From Hyperoodon ampullatus (taxonomy: Eukaryota; Chordata; Mammalia; Artiodactyla; Ziphiidae), in NCBI GenBank assembly GCA_949752795.1, contig OX457068.1:60453582-60517581 (forward strand): DNA of 64,000 nucleotides, given 5' to 3'. How positions within the stretch are numbered: the stretch's first letter is position 1; every line of letters starts with the position of its first letter. The notes below the pieces were generated by a model, which made no database searches, was not told where the DNA came from, and saw only the letters and a list, made by a program, of their open reading frames with translations. Made by a program: the position numbers and the translations under genes. This document shows positions 13,152 to 23,650 of this stretch, piece after piece.

Positions 13152-15880
13152 GAGGAGTCAAGATGGCAGAATGGAGGATGTGGAATTCGTTGCTCCTCAC
13201 AAGTACAACAAGAAAACATCTATAAATGGAACAATTCTAAAAGAGCACCTGCTGAACATTAGCAGAAGACTTCGGACACATAAAAGGACAAGAAAAATCA
13301 CCTCAAACCAGGTAAGACAAAAGAAAGAAAAAAAGAAGAGAGGAATCAAAATAGGGAGCAGCCAACCTGGTGGGAAGCTGAAGGTGAGCAGAGACCCTTG
13401 CACTCAGAAAAACTCCCTCATGGTGGGGAAATCAGCTGGGACAGAAAGGGACTTTGAGGGATCAAAGGAGAATTCAACAGACTGTCTGTGGAAGGCAGCA
13501 CAAAGTAAGAACTGTGTGCGTGGTCTGTGCTGCAGCCCTGTGCACCCCAGCTTGAGTGGTGTGTCTCATGTTGTGAAAAGAGGCTGGGTGCTGGTAAGTG
13601 GGTTTGGAGCATGGACCCAGGGAGGGGACAGCTGTTGGCTGTGAAGACAGCCTGAAGTGACAGGAGTAAGGAGCTCCACAATGGGGAAAGTTTGTGGGAA
13701 AAGCCTGGGACACCATAGTAGCAATGCATCATTGCTGAGTGGAGCGTAAGGGGCAGGGCCACCTTATGGGGCAGGTTGCAAAACCTTTCTCCACCTGCCA
13801 GCTTCTTCAGCCTTCCGTGGGCACTGTGAGAGTCACCCATCTGAGCAGGTTCACCTGCTCCTCAAGCCAAGGCCTCTTCTGCTCATGTAGTCAGCAGGGT
13901 CCTGAGTGCCCATCTCAAAGACTCCTTAGAAATCAGCCCTGAGCACCTCTGCCTGAGATAGGAATCTGTCAGTGCTGATGGAGGCTAAGTGCTAAAGCAT
14001 GGGGTAAGAGAGCAGATCTAGGGAGAGGACCACTGTTTGTTGCACGGATACAACAGAGGGGACGGGAGTGAGGGGCTCCACAGCCGAGAGGGTCCCTAGA
14101 GGAAGCATGGTCTACCTAGGAAACAAAGTGCCATTTTTGAGTGGCACGCAAGGGACAATGGCCTCCACCACCCCCACACGCCAGCCCCTCCCTCTGTGGG
14201 CACTGGGAGGGACTCCCAACAGAGTGAGTGCACCCCAGTCTGCTGCAACTGCCTACCAGTCTACACCACCACAGGCAATTAGTGCACACCCTACTTGTGG
14301 CTGCCATAGCCTTCCCCAGCCTGAGTAAGTGTGCCCCAATCAGCCACTGCTTTTGTTCCCTCTTGCCTGGGTGGGAAGCAGACACCTGAGGGTGACACAC
14401 ACGCAAAAGCGGGGCCAAAACCAAAGCTGAGCACCATGAGCAGTGCAACTAAGAAAAAAGGGATGGAAATCTTTCTGTGCATATGCACAAGCCACAGATT
14501 AAATACCGATTGGCTTGGTAAATCCTTCATCTGTGGAATATCTGTATAGATAACAAGTGTCCCCACAGCTGAGAAGAGTCTGGCTATAGAACCAGTGGAC
14601 TTTGGGGTCAGGCACATGTGGGAGTTGGGCCAGGTCAGAGTCTGAGCTGGCCCCACAGTGTCCACAGCAGATCCAGAGACCTACCTAGAGGCATTGGATG
14701 GACCCCTGGGTAGGCAGGTGTTGGCTCTGGCTCACTGTGGGAGCAAGGACACTGACAGAGGAGGCCCCAGGAAAATATTCTTATTGCTGTTATTCTTTTT
14801 TTGTTTCATTTTGTATAGTTGTTGGTGTTGTTGTTTTTATTATTTTATATATATATATTTAATATATCTTTTTATTTTTCTAGTTTTATTTTACTTTTTT
14901 GTTGTCTTGTGTTTTCTTCTTGTTTTTGTTCTTAGATATTTTTACTTATTTTTTTTGATCATTTTAAAATGTTTTATGTTTTTTTATTTTTTCTTTCTGT
15001 TTATTTTGCTGTCCATTTTTGTTTAATTTTTCTTTTTCTTTTCTTTTTTTTTTTTTTTTAGTTCAGTCCTTATCAATTGTTCTCATTTTTGAGTTATATT
15101 GTTTGTTCTCATTTTCTGAGGGGGAGAGTTACAGTTTTTTGTTTTTTCTGTCTACTTCTTTGTTTACTTCAGTTAGTTTTGTTATGGTTTTCTAGTTATC
15201 ATTTGTCTTGGATTTGGTGTATCTGCTTGTTTGTTTTCTTTGTTTTTGTGTGTGTGTTGTGTTGTTGTTGCTGTTTGTTTTTGTTTTTGCTATTTGTCTT
15301 GGGTTTCATTTGTCTGTTTGTTTTCTTTTCTTTCATTTCTTTTATCTTTGGCCATGCTGCGTGGCTTGTGGGTTCTTCATTCCCTGACCAGGGTTTGGAC
15401 CTGGGCCTCCAGGGTGGGACCACCAAGTCCAGGACACTGGGCTACCAGAGAATTCCCAGAAAATATTTCCCAGGAAATATTAATTAGCATGTGCTCTCCT
15501 GGAGATATTTATCTCAACAAAAAGACCCGGCTCCACACAACTACCTACAGGATTCAGTGCTGGACACCTGATGATGAGCAACCAGCAAGAGAGGAATGCA
15601 GCCCCATTAATCAGCAGACAGCTTTCCTAAAGTTGTACTAAGCTCACAGACACCTCAAAACACACCACTTGTTGTGGTCCTGCTCACCAGAGGGAAAAGA
15701 CTCAGCTCCCCCCACCAGAGATCAGGGACCAGTCCCTCCCACCAGGAAGCCTATTCAAGAACCTAGACCAACCTCACCCACAAAGAGACACAACAGAAAC
15801 AAGGGGAACTCTGATGCTGCAGCCTGTGGAAAGAAAGCCATAAACACAGTAAGTTAGACAAAATGAGATGACAGAGGACT
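13152..15880 (+). promoter_or_regulatory. L1-B 5' UTR (about 2.7 kb, T-rich block, SINE-like module)
   Basis: In L1s the 5' UTR carries the internal RNA polymerase II promoter. This one is unusually long. From about 14775 to 15345 it is a T/G-rich tract of CTTTTTTTGTTT type. At about 15345-15465 comes a GGCCATGCTGCGTGGCTTG to AGAGAATTCCCAG segment resembling the reverse complement of a cetartiodactyl tRNA-derived SINE. L1-C has both blocks at the same place, so they belong to the subfamily rather than to this insertion. Confidence 0.75.
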
Positions 15881-16757
15881 ATGTTGAAGATGAAGGAGCA
15901 AGATAAAAACCCACAAGACCAAATAAATGAAGAGGAAATAGGCAATCTACATAAAAAAGATTTCAGAGTAATGATAGTAAATATGACCCAAGATATTGGA
16001 AATAGAATGAAGCCATGGATCAAGAAAATAAAAGAAATGTTTCACAAGGAACTAGAAGAAATAAAGAACAAACAGTGATGAACAACACAATAACTGAAAT
16101 GAAAATACACTAGAAGGAATTAATAGCAGAATGACTGAGGCAGAAGAACAGATAAGTGAGCTGGAAGATAGAATGGTGAAAATAACTGCCACAGAACAGA
16201 ATTTTTTAAAAGTGATTGAAAATAAAAGAAGACAGTCTCAGAGACCTCTGAGCCAACACTGAATGCACCAACATTTGAATTATAGGGGTCCCAGAAGAAT
16301 ACAAAGAGAAAGAGTCTGAGAAAATATTTGAAAAGATTATAGTTGAAAACTTCCTTGACATGGGAAAGGAAATAGGCAATCAAGTCCAGGAAGAACAGAG
16401 AGTCCCATACAGGATAAAACCAAGGAGGAACACATGGAGACACACATTAATCAAACTAAAAAATTAAATCCAATGAAAAAATATTAAAAGCAGCAAGGGA
16501 AAATGAACAAATAACATACAAGGGTATCACCATAAGGTTATCAGCTGATTTTTCAGCAGAAACTCTGCAAGCCAGAGAGAGTGGCAGGGTATATTTAAAG
16601 TGATGAAAGGAAAAAACCTACAATCAAGATTACTCTAACCAGCAAGGATCTCATTCAGATTCAAAGGAGAAATCAAAACTTTACAGACAAGCAAAAGCTA
16701 AGAGAATACAACACCACCAAACCAGCTTTACAGCAAATGTTAAAGGAACTTCTCTAG
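15881..16757 (+). pseudogene. L1-B ORF1 remnant
   Basis: ORF1 normally makes the trimeric RNA-binding protein that coats L1 RNA. The ATG at 15881 and the stop at 16755-16757 align with ORF1 of L1-D. The N-terminal part reads for 65 residues before a stop at 16076-16078. Beyond that, coiled-coil and RNA-binding segments are recognisable only across frames, for example the YKGI-type motif region near 16515-16560. It is not functional. Confidence 0.85.
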
Positions 16758-18449
16758 GCGGGAAACACAAGAGAAGAACAAGACCTACAAAAACAAACAC
16801 AAAACAACTAAGAAAACAATGGTAATAGTAACATACGTATCAGTAATTACCTTAAATGTAATTGGATTAAATGTTGTAACCAAAACACAGAGACAGGCTG
16901 AATGGGTACAAAAACAAGAGGCATATATATGCTGCCTACAAGAGACCCACTTCAGAGCTAAGGACACATACAGACTGAAAGTGAGGGGATGGAAAAACAT
17001 ATTCCATGCAAATAGAAATTAAAAGAATGCTGGAGTAGCAATAGTCATGTCAGAAAAAAATGGACTTTAAAATAAGGTCTGTTACAAGAGAAAAGGAAGG
17101 ACAATACATAATGATCAAGGACTCAATCTAAGAAGATATAACAATTGTAAATATTTATGCACCCAATATTAGAGAACCTTAATACATAAGGTAAATGCTG
17201 AGAGCCGTAAAAGGGGAAATTGACAGTAGCACAATAATATTGGGAGTCTTTAACACTCCACTTACAGCAATGGATAGATCATCCAGACAGAAAATTAATA
17301 AGTAAACACAAGCCTTAAATGACACATTAGATGAGATGGACCTAATTGATATTTATAGGACATTCCATCTGAAAGCAGCAGAATTAACTTTCTTCTCAAG
17401 TGCACATGGAACATTCTCCAGGATAGATCACATCCTGAGTCACAGATCAAGTCTCAGTAAATTTAAGAAAATTGAAGTTGTATCAAGCATCCTTTCTGAC
17501 CATGACATTATGAGATTAGAAATCAATTATGCCAAAAAAACCCTGTAAAACACACAAACACATAGACGCTAGACCATATGCTACTAAATAATCAAGAGAT
17601 CATTGAAGAAATCAAAGAGAAAAATTTTAAAATACCTAGAAACAAATGACAACAAAAACTTCATGACACAAAACCTATGTGATGAAGCAAAAGCAGTTTT
17701 AGGAAGGAAGTTTATAGCAATACAATCCTACCTCAAGAAACAAGAAAAATCTCAAATAAAACCCAAAACTTACACCTAAAGCAACTAGAGAAAGAAGAAC
17801 AAACAAAACCAAAACTTAGTAGAAGGAAAGAAATCATAAAGATCAGAGCAGAAATAAATGAAATACAAACAAAAAAAATAGCAAAGATCAATAAAACTAA
17901 AAGCTGTTCTTTGAGAAGATAAACAAAATTGATAAACCTTTAACAAACTCATCAAGAAACAAAGGGAGAGAACTCAAATCAATATAATTAGAAATGATAA
18001 AAGAGAAGTTACAACGGACACAACAGAAATACAAAGGATCATAAGAGACTACTACAAGCAACTATACACCAATAAAATTGAAAACCTGGAAGACATGGAC
18101 AAATTCTTAGAAAAGTACAACCTTCTGAGACTGAGCAAGGAAGAAATGGAAAATATGAACAGACAAATCACAAGTAATGAAATTGAAACTCTGATTAAAT
18201 ATCTTCCAACAAATAAAAGTTCAGGACCAGTTGGCTTCACATATGAATTCTACCAAACATTTAGAGAAGAGTTAACACCTACGCTTTTTGAACTCTTCCA
18301 CAAAGTTACAGATGGAAGAACACTTCCCAACTCATTCTACAAGGCTGCCATCACCCTGATACCAAAGCCAGACAAATATATCAAAAAGAAAGAAAAAAAA
18401 AAGCTATGTGCCAATATCACTGATGAACATAAACTTAAAAATTCTCAAC

Positions 18450-18466
18450 AAAATACTAGCAAACTG
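18450..18466 (+). repeat. Target-site duplication of the SINE dimer, left copy
   Basis: AAAATACTAGCAAACTG is L1-B ORF2 sequence that recurs exactly at 18931-18947, beyond the second SINE. Confidence 0.9.
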
Positions 18467-18684
18467 GGCTTCCCTGGTGGCGCAGTGGTTGAGAGTCCGC
18501 CTGCCGATGCAGGGGACGCGGGTTCGTGCCCCAGTCCGGGAAGATCCCACATGCCGCGGAGCGGCTGGGCCCGTGAGCCATGGCCGCTGAGCCTGCGCGT
18601 CCGGAGCCTGTGCTCCGCAACGGGAGAGGCCACAACAGTGAGAGGCCCGCGTACCGCAAAAAAAAAAAAAAAAAAAAAAAAAAA
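18467..18684 (+). mobile_element. CHR-type SINE, first unit of dimer
   Basis: This is a tRNA-derived SINE of the young cetacean type. The internal RNA polymerase III promoter is intact: A box TGGCGCAGTGG (18478-18488) and B box GGTTCGTGCCC (18531-18541). The body ends GAGAGGCCCGCGTACCGC, followed by about 27 A. CpG sites are largely preserved, indicating a recent insertion. No duplication directly follows its tail; the next sequence is a 32-bp spacer and then a second SINE. Confidence 0.95.
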
Positions 18685-18716
18685 GGTTCCTTCTGAGAAG
18701 GGATTGTTCACTCTTC
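18685..18716 (+). other. 32-bp spacer between the two SINEs
   Basis: The spacer (GGTTCCTTCTGAGAAGG to CACTCTTC) is neither L1 sequence nor SINE sequence. It contains no run of four T, so it has no RNA polymerase III terminator. It is best read as flanking DNA carried from a source locus where two SINEs lay side by side. Confidence 0.7.
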
Positions 18717-18934
18717 GGGCCTCCCTGGTGGCGCAGTGGTTGAGAGTCCGCCTGCCGATGCAGGGGATACGGGTTCGTGCCCCGGTCTGGGAGGATCCCA
18801 TATGCCGCGGAGCGGCTGGGCCCGTGAGCCATGGCTGCTGAGCCTGCGCATCCGGAGCCTGTGCTCCGCAACGGGAGAGGCCACGGCAGTGAGAGGCCCG
18901 CGTACCACAAAAAAAAAAAAAAAAAAAAAAAAAA
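18717..18934 (+). mobile_element. CHR-type SINE, second unit of dimer
   Basis: Same family and orientation as the first unit, with A box at 18729-18739 and B box at 18772-18782. It differs by scattered substitutions, some of them CpG changes. The A-tail (about 26 A) runs directly into the second copy of the target sequence at 18931-18947. Confidence 0.95.
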
Positions 18935-18947
18935 TACTAGCAAACTG
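18931..18947 (+). repeat. Target-site duplication of the SINE dimer, right copy
   Basis: Exact copy of 18450-18466. Its first A residues merge with the A-tail. L1-B ORF2 resumes directly after it. Confidence 0.9.
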
Positions 18948-21081
18948 AATCAAATAACACACTAAAAGGATCATACACTACGAACAAGTGGGATTTATCC
19001 CAGGGATGCAAGGATTTTTCAATACACACAAAATAATGAATGTGATGCACCATATTAAGAATTTGAGGGATTAAAACCAAATGATCATCTCAATAGATAA
19101 GGAAAAAGCGTTTGACAAAATTCAACACCCATTTATGGTAAAAATCTTCAGAATGTGACATAAGAGGAAGCTTCCTCAACATACTAAAGGCTATATAGGA
19201 CAACCCCACAGAAAACATCATTCTCAGTGATGAAAAACTGAAAGCATTTCCTCTAAGTTCAGGAACAAGACAAGGTGTCCACTCTCACCACGATTATTCA
19301 ACATAGTTTTGAAAGTCCAAGCCACGGAAATCAGATAAAAAAAAGAAACAAAAGGAATGCAAATTCGAAAAGAAGGAGTAAAACTGTCACTGTTTGGATA
19401 TGACATGATACTTTACATAGAAAATCCTAAAGATGCTACCAGAAAACCTCTAGAGGTCATCAATGAATTTGGTAAAGTAGCAGGATGCAAATTAATACAC
19501 AGAAATCTTTTGCATTCCTATACACTAATGATGAGAAATCTGAAAGAGAAATTAAGGAAACAATCCCATTTACCATCACAACAACAACAAAAAATAAAAT
19601 ACTTAGAAATAAACCTACCTAAGGAGGAAAAAGACCTGCAGAAAACTATAAAATATTGATGAAAGAAATCTAAGATGACACAACAGTTGGAAAGATATAC
19701 CATGTTCTTGGATTGGAAGAATCAATATTGTGAAAATGACTATACTACTCAAAGCAATCTATAGATTCAATGCAATCCCTATCAAACTATCAATAGCATT
19801 TTCCACATAATTAGAACAAAAAATTTTACAATTTGTATGGAAACAAAAAAGACTTCAAATAGCCAAAGCAATCTTGAGAAAGAAAAACGGGGCTGGAGCA
19901 ATCAGACTCTCTGACTTCAGACTATACTACAAAGCTACAGTCATCAAATCCAGTATGGTACTGGCACAAAAACAGAAATATAGATCAATGGAACAAAATA
20001 GAATGCCCAGAGATAAACTCACATATCTATGGTCCCCTAATCTTATAGAGGTGACAAGCATATACAATGGAGAAAAGACAGTGCCTTCAAAAAGTGGTGC
20101 TGGGGAAACTGGACAGCTATATGTAAAACAATGAAATTAAAACACTCCCAAACACCATACAGAAAAATGAACTCAAAATGGATTAAAGTCTTTAATGTAA
20201 GGTCAGATAGTATAAAACTCTTAGAGGAAAAGATAGGCAGAATATTCTTTGACGTAAATCGCAGCAAGTTCTGTTTTGATCCACCTCCCAGAGTAATGAG
20301 AATAAAAACAAAAATAAACAAATGGGACTTAATTAAACTTAAAAGCTTTTTCACTACAAAGGAAAGCATAAACAAAACAAAAAGACAACCCTCAGAATGG
20401 GAGAAAATATATGCAAATGAAGAAACTGATTAAAAGGGTTAATCTCCAAAATATACAAACAGCTTATGCAGCTCAATATCATAAAAACAAACAACCCAAT
20501 CAAAAAAATGGGCAGAAGATCTAAATAGACATTTCTCCAAAGGAGATAGACAGACAAAAAGCACATGAAAATATGTGCAACATCACTAATTATTAGAGAA
20601 GTGCAAATCAAAACTACAATGGAGGTATCACCTCACACTGGTCAGAATGGCTATCATCAAAACATCTACATACAATAAATGGATAAAGAAGATGTGGTAC
20701 ATATATACAATGCAATATTACTCAGCCATAAAAAAGAACAAAATAATGCCATTTGCAGCAACATGGATGGACCTAGAGATTGTCATACTGAGTGAAGTAA
20801 GACACAGAAAGAGAAATATCATATGATAATGCTCATATGTGGCATCTAAAAATAAAGGGTACAAATGAACTTATCTACAAAACAGAAGTACAGTCATGGA
20901 TGTAGAAAACAAACTTATGGTTACTAGGGGATGGGGGGGAGAGATAAATTAGGAGATTGGTATCGACATATATACATTACTATATATAAAATAGATAACT
21001 AATAGCAACTTGCTCTATAGCACAGGGAGCTCACTCAATAGTCTGTAATGGACTATATGGGGAAAGAATAACAAAAAAGAG

Positions 21082-21083
<2 letters not shown>

Positions 21084-21133
<50 letters not shown>
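21084..21133. repeat. (AT)n microsatellite in L1-B 3' UTR
   Basis: About 25 AT units have expanded from the short TATATATGTAT stretch normally found in this L1 3' UTR. Shorter ATATATAT blocks follow at 21157-21168 and 21184-21191. Confidence 0.95.
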
Positions 21134-21136
<3 letters not shown>

Positions 21137-21246
21137 AAACAAAAAAGTGACTCAGTTATATATATATAACTGATCCACTCTGAGATATATATAACTGATT
21201 CACTCTGTACACCTGAAACTAACACAACTTTGTAAATAAACTACAT

Positions 21247-21261
21247 TCCATCAATTTTTTT
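21247..21261 (+). repeat. Target-site duplication of rRNA retrocopy, left copy
   Basis: TCCATCAATTTTTTT is present exactly here and at 22341-22355. The right copy is followed by AAACG, so the primary nick was TTTTTTT/AAA, a good match to the L1 endonuclease site TTTT/AA. Confidence 0.92.
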
Positions 21262-21305
21262 ATTTTATTTTTATTTTTATTATTATTATTATTATTTTCT
21301 TTTTG
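21262..21305 (-). other. Poly(A) tail of the rRNA retrocopy
   Basis: On the - strand this is an A-rich tail interrupted by single T (AAAATAATAATAATAATAAAA type). The AAT units probably expanded after insertion. No canonical AATAAA lies upstream of the tail in the spacer, so the origin of the tail (oligoadenylation or genomic A-rich stretch) is open. Confidence 0.75.
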
Positions 21306-21908
21306 AGGAAGAGCGCAAGGGCCGCGAGCACCCGTGAACCTCCCGGGCCAGCCCCCCGCGCCGAGGGCGGTGGAGGACATGGACGCGCATTCAGTGGCAC
21401 GCACGTGCCGCCGGCTCCCCCGGCCCCACACGGCCCCCCCGGGAAAGGGGCCTAACGACGGGGCCGGCCCTGCGACGTCCCCCAGGACCCTCGGTGTGCA
21501 CCCGCCCCCCCTCACCCCGTCCCAGCCCCTGGGCGAGGCCCACGGCGGGGTGGGGAGGGGCGCAGCGCGCCGAGGCCTGGGGTTGTGGCGCCGTGAGGGG
21601 CGCCCCCTTCCCCTTCGTCCCCCTTTTTCCTCCGGTGGGACGGGCGCCTTCCCCACGACCGACCAACCGGCGAGGGCCGGTCCGGGGACGTGCGCACCGA
21701 GACCCGCCACCAACACCGCCGCCGCTGGTCAGCCACCGAGGGTGTCCCCACCGAGGGGGCCGCCCCCGGGGTGCGAGGTGGTGTGGGAGTCCGGAGAGCG
21801 AGGGAGGGAAGGAAGGAAACGGACACGCTGAGCCCGCCCCCGGGGCCCCGCTGCCACCCACCACCACCGCCGCTGCGGCTGCGGCGGCGGCGGGCAGCGT
21901 GAGCGACA
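21306..21908 (-). other. rDNA 3' external transcribed spacer-like sequence
   Basis: This sequence follows the 28S 3' end without a break. It is very GC-rich and contains GGC and CCG runs, as in mammalian rDNA spacers. I do not see an obvious GTCGAC terminator box in it. Assignment rests on contiguity with 28S and on composition, since spacers are poorly conserved between species. Confidence 0.75.
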
Positions 21909-22340
21909 GACAAACCCTTGTGTCGAGGGCTGACTTTCAATAGATCGCAGCGAGGGAGCTGCTCTGCTACGTATGAAACCCTGACCCAGAAGCAGGTCGT
22001 CTATGAATGGTTTAGCACCAGGTTCCCCACGAACGTGCGGTGCGTGATGGGCGAGGGGGTGGCCGCCTTTCCGGCCGCACCCTGTGTCCCAGGACGAAGG
22101 GCTCTCCGCACCGGACCCCGGTCCCGACGCGTGGCGGGGTGCGCCGCGCCGCGCCCCGGGGGACGCGGGCGTCGGCCTGCCGGCGGGGACGGCAGGGGAC
22201 AGGCTATCCGAGGCCATCCGAGGCCAACCAAGGCTCCCGTGGCGCTGCCGTATCATTCTGCCTGGGCGGGATTCTGACTTAGAGGCGTTCAGTCATAATC
22301 CCACAGATGGTAGCTTCGCCCCATTGGCTCCTCAGCCAAG
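21909..22340 (-). rRNA. 28S rRNA 3'-terminal fragment (pseudogene)
   Basis: Read on the + strand it starts GACAAACCCTTGTGTCGAGG, the reverse complement of the conserved 28S 3' end. It continues through TTTCAATAGATCGCAGCGAGG, the CCCAGGACGAAGGGCTCTCC segment and CAGTCATAATCCCACAGATG to TTGGCTCCTCAGCCAAG, where it is cut off. Several sites that are CG in vertebrate 28S are TG or CA here (near 21974, 22004, 22016, 22046 and 22255). An extra 10-bp AGGCCATCCG unit sits near 22211. These changes show it is not maintained as rRNA. Confidence 0.93.
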
Positions 22341-22355
22341 TCCATCAATTTTTTT
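22341..22355 (+). repeat. Target-site duplication of rRNA retrocopy, right copy
   Basis: Exact repeat of 21247-21261, abutting the truncated 28S sequence on the left and AAACG on the right. Confidence 0.92.
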
Positions 22356-22499
22356 AAACGTAGACCTTGAAATTTAAGAATGCCTGTTTTAAAGTGTGGG
22401 AAAATCACTAAATTTTTTTCATTATTATATAATTGATAATGGTAAATTAAGAGAGAAAATTGGTATATATAAAATGCTCTATTAATATTAAAGAAGACA

Positions 22500-23650
22500 G
22501 AAAAAGAGGGAGAAAAAAGAAACAGAAAATCTCAGTGAATAGAAAATAGTTACAAATATGATAGATGCTAATTCATCAATATCAAAAATCACTTTAAATG
22601 TAAATGATCTAAATAACAACTTAAAAGACAGTGATTGTCAGAGTGGATTTAAAAAAATTAATTACCTGTTGTCTGCAGAAAATCCTCATTAAATATAGAA
22701 ACTCAGATAGATTAAAAGTAAAAGGAAGGAGGTACAATGCTAACACTGTCAAAAGAAAACTTGAGTAGCTATACTAATTTCAGAACAAGAAAGATAAACA
22801 GAGATAAGGAGGAGCACTACATAATAATAAAGGCATCAATTCTCAAAGAAGAAATACCATGTATGGAGCTAAAAAGAGAGTATCAAAATACATGGGGCAA
22901 AAACTGATAGAACTAAAAGAAAAATAGACAAATCCACTATTATAGTTGGATGCTTCAGTATTACTATGTGAATAACAAATAGACAAAGTAGACAGAAAAC
23001 TAGTAAAGATATAGATGACGTGAATATCAATGTCATTCAATTTGGTCTAATTACATTTTATAGAATACTCCATCCAACAATAATAAAATACACATTTCCC
23101 TCAAGTTCATATGGCACATTTATCAATATAGACCACATTTTGTTCATTAAACACACATTAAAAAATTTTTAAAGTACAGAAATCATACAAAGTAATTTAT
23201 TAGACTACAGTGAAGTTATACTAGAACTTCATAAGAGAGGGATACCTAGAAAATTCCTAACATTTGGAAATTAAAAACATATTTCTAAATGGTAGATGGA
23301 TCAAAGAAGTCTCAAGACAAATTTTAAAATATATTTTAAACTAAATTAAGGTGAAAATATAACTTATCAAAATTTGTGGGCTACAGCCAAAACAGTGCTT
23401 AGAGGAAATTTTGGAGCATTAAAATTTATAGCATTAAAATACATCTATCAGAAAAGAAGAAATCTCTAAAATCAATAATGTAAGCTTCCATTTTAGAAAA
23501 GTAGTTTAAAATAAGTAATCTTAGCCTAAAGAAAGTGGAAGAAAAGAAATAACAAATTTTCATTTTCAATGCACCTGAAAACCAAAAAACAATAGACAAA
23601 ATCAACAAAACTGAAAACTGGTCTTTCAAAAAAGCCTGTGAAGTCAATGA
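22500..23650 (+). mobile_element. Old L1 fragment, ORF2 5' part (endonuclease)
   Basis: The reading CACTTTAAATGTAAATGATC, then a TTGTCAGAGTGGAT segment, GGAGCACTACATAATAATAAAGG, and ACTATTATAGTTGGATGCTTC follows the endonuclease region of old mammalian L1s in order. It continues into the region before the reverse transcriptase. It is much more diverged than L1-A to L1-D and has no long open frame. Confidence 0.8.

Larger units (their letters stand above)
16819..20850 (+). pseudogene. L1-B ORF2 remnant
   Basis: Endonuclease, reverse transcriptase and C-terminal segments are recognisable in order but broken by many stops and frameshifts. Catalytic positions are lost. In the endonuclease the GDFN motif reads GVFN (near 17245-17255), so the metal-binding Asp is gone. 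In the reverse transcriptase the FADD box reads FGYD (near 19393-19404). The SINE dimer splits the reverse transcriptase at 18466. A deletion of about 261 bp, relative to L1-A 2664-2924, removes the zinc knuckle at about 20678; its ends share a short AATG homology. Confidence 0.88.
13152..21246 (+). mobile_element. L1-B: decayed full-length LINE-1
   Basis: The element starts near GAGGAGTCAAGATGGCAGA, a typical L1 5' terminus. A long 5' UTR, ORF1, ORF2 and the usual 3' end (CACCTGAAACTAACACAACTTTG, about 21210-21235) follow. It is a close structural relative of L1-C at 32103-40010. It contains a nested SINE pair in ORF2 and an rRNA retrocopy at its very 3' end. Many stops and frameshifts show that it has long been inactive. 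No convincing target-site duplication is visible. Confidence 0.9.
21262..22340 (-). pseudogene. Retrotransposed 28S rRNA 3' end plus 3' external spacer
   Basis: A GC-rich block of about 1.08 kb is inserted in the AT-rich 3' end of L1-B. Read on the - strand it contains the last 432 nt of 28S rRNA, then about 600 nt of GC-rich sequence immediately downstream of 28S, then an A-rich tail. A perfect 15-bp target-site duplication flanks it. Tail, duplication, 5' truncation and cleavage site all match L1-mediated reverse transcription of a precursor rRNA that was not trimmed at its 3' end. It is not an active rRNA gene. Confidence 0.9.

Noticed and set aside
13418..14448. Overlapping frames suggesting secreted or proline-rich proteins
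   Set aside because: They lie in the GC-richer part of the L1-B 5' UTR; the homologous part of L1-C does not keep them open.
14658..15487. Overlapping hydrophobic frames rich in Phe, Leu and Cys (also at 33434-33982)
   Set aside because: They are translations of the T/G-rich block of the L1 5' UTR. Composition alone gives membrane-like proteins, and L1-B and L1-C do not conserve the frames.
18467..18541. A tRNA gene, suggested by A and B boxes
   Set aside because: The boxes belong to tRNA-derived SINEs. The sequence does not fold as a complete tRNA and is followed by the SINE tail region.
21909..22340. A functional rRNA gene
   Set aside because: Only the last 432 nt of 28S are present, with changed conserved positions and a retrotransposition tail and duplication.
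21334..22377. Several long frames on both strands rich in Arg, Pro and Gly
   Set aside because: GC-rich sequence has few stop codons. The block is the rRNA/spacer retrocopy, so the frames have no coding meaning.
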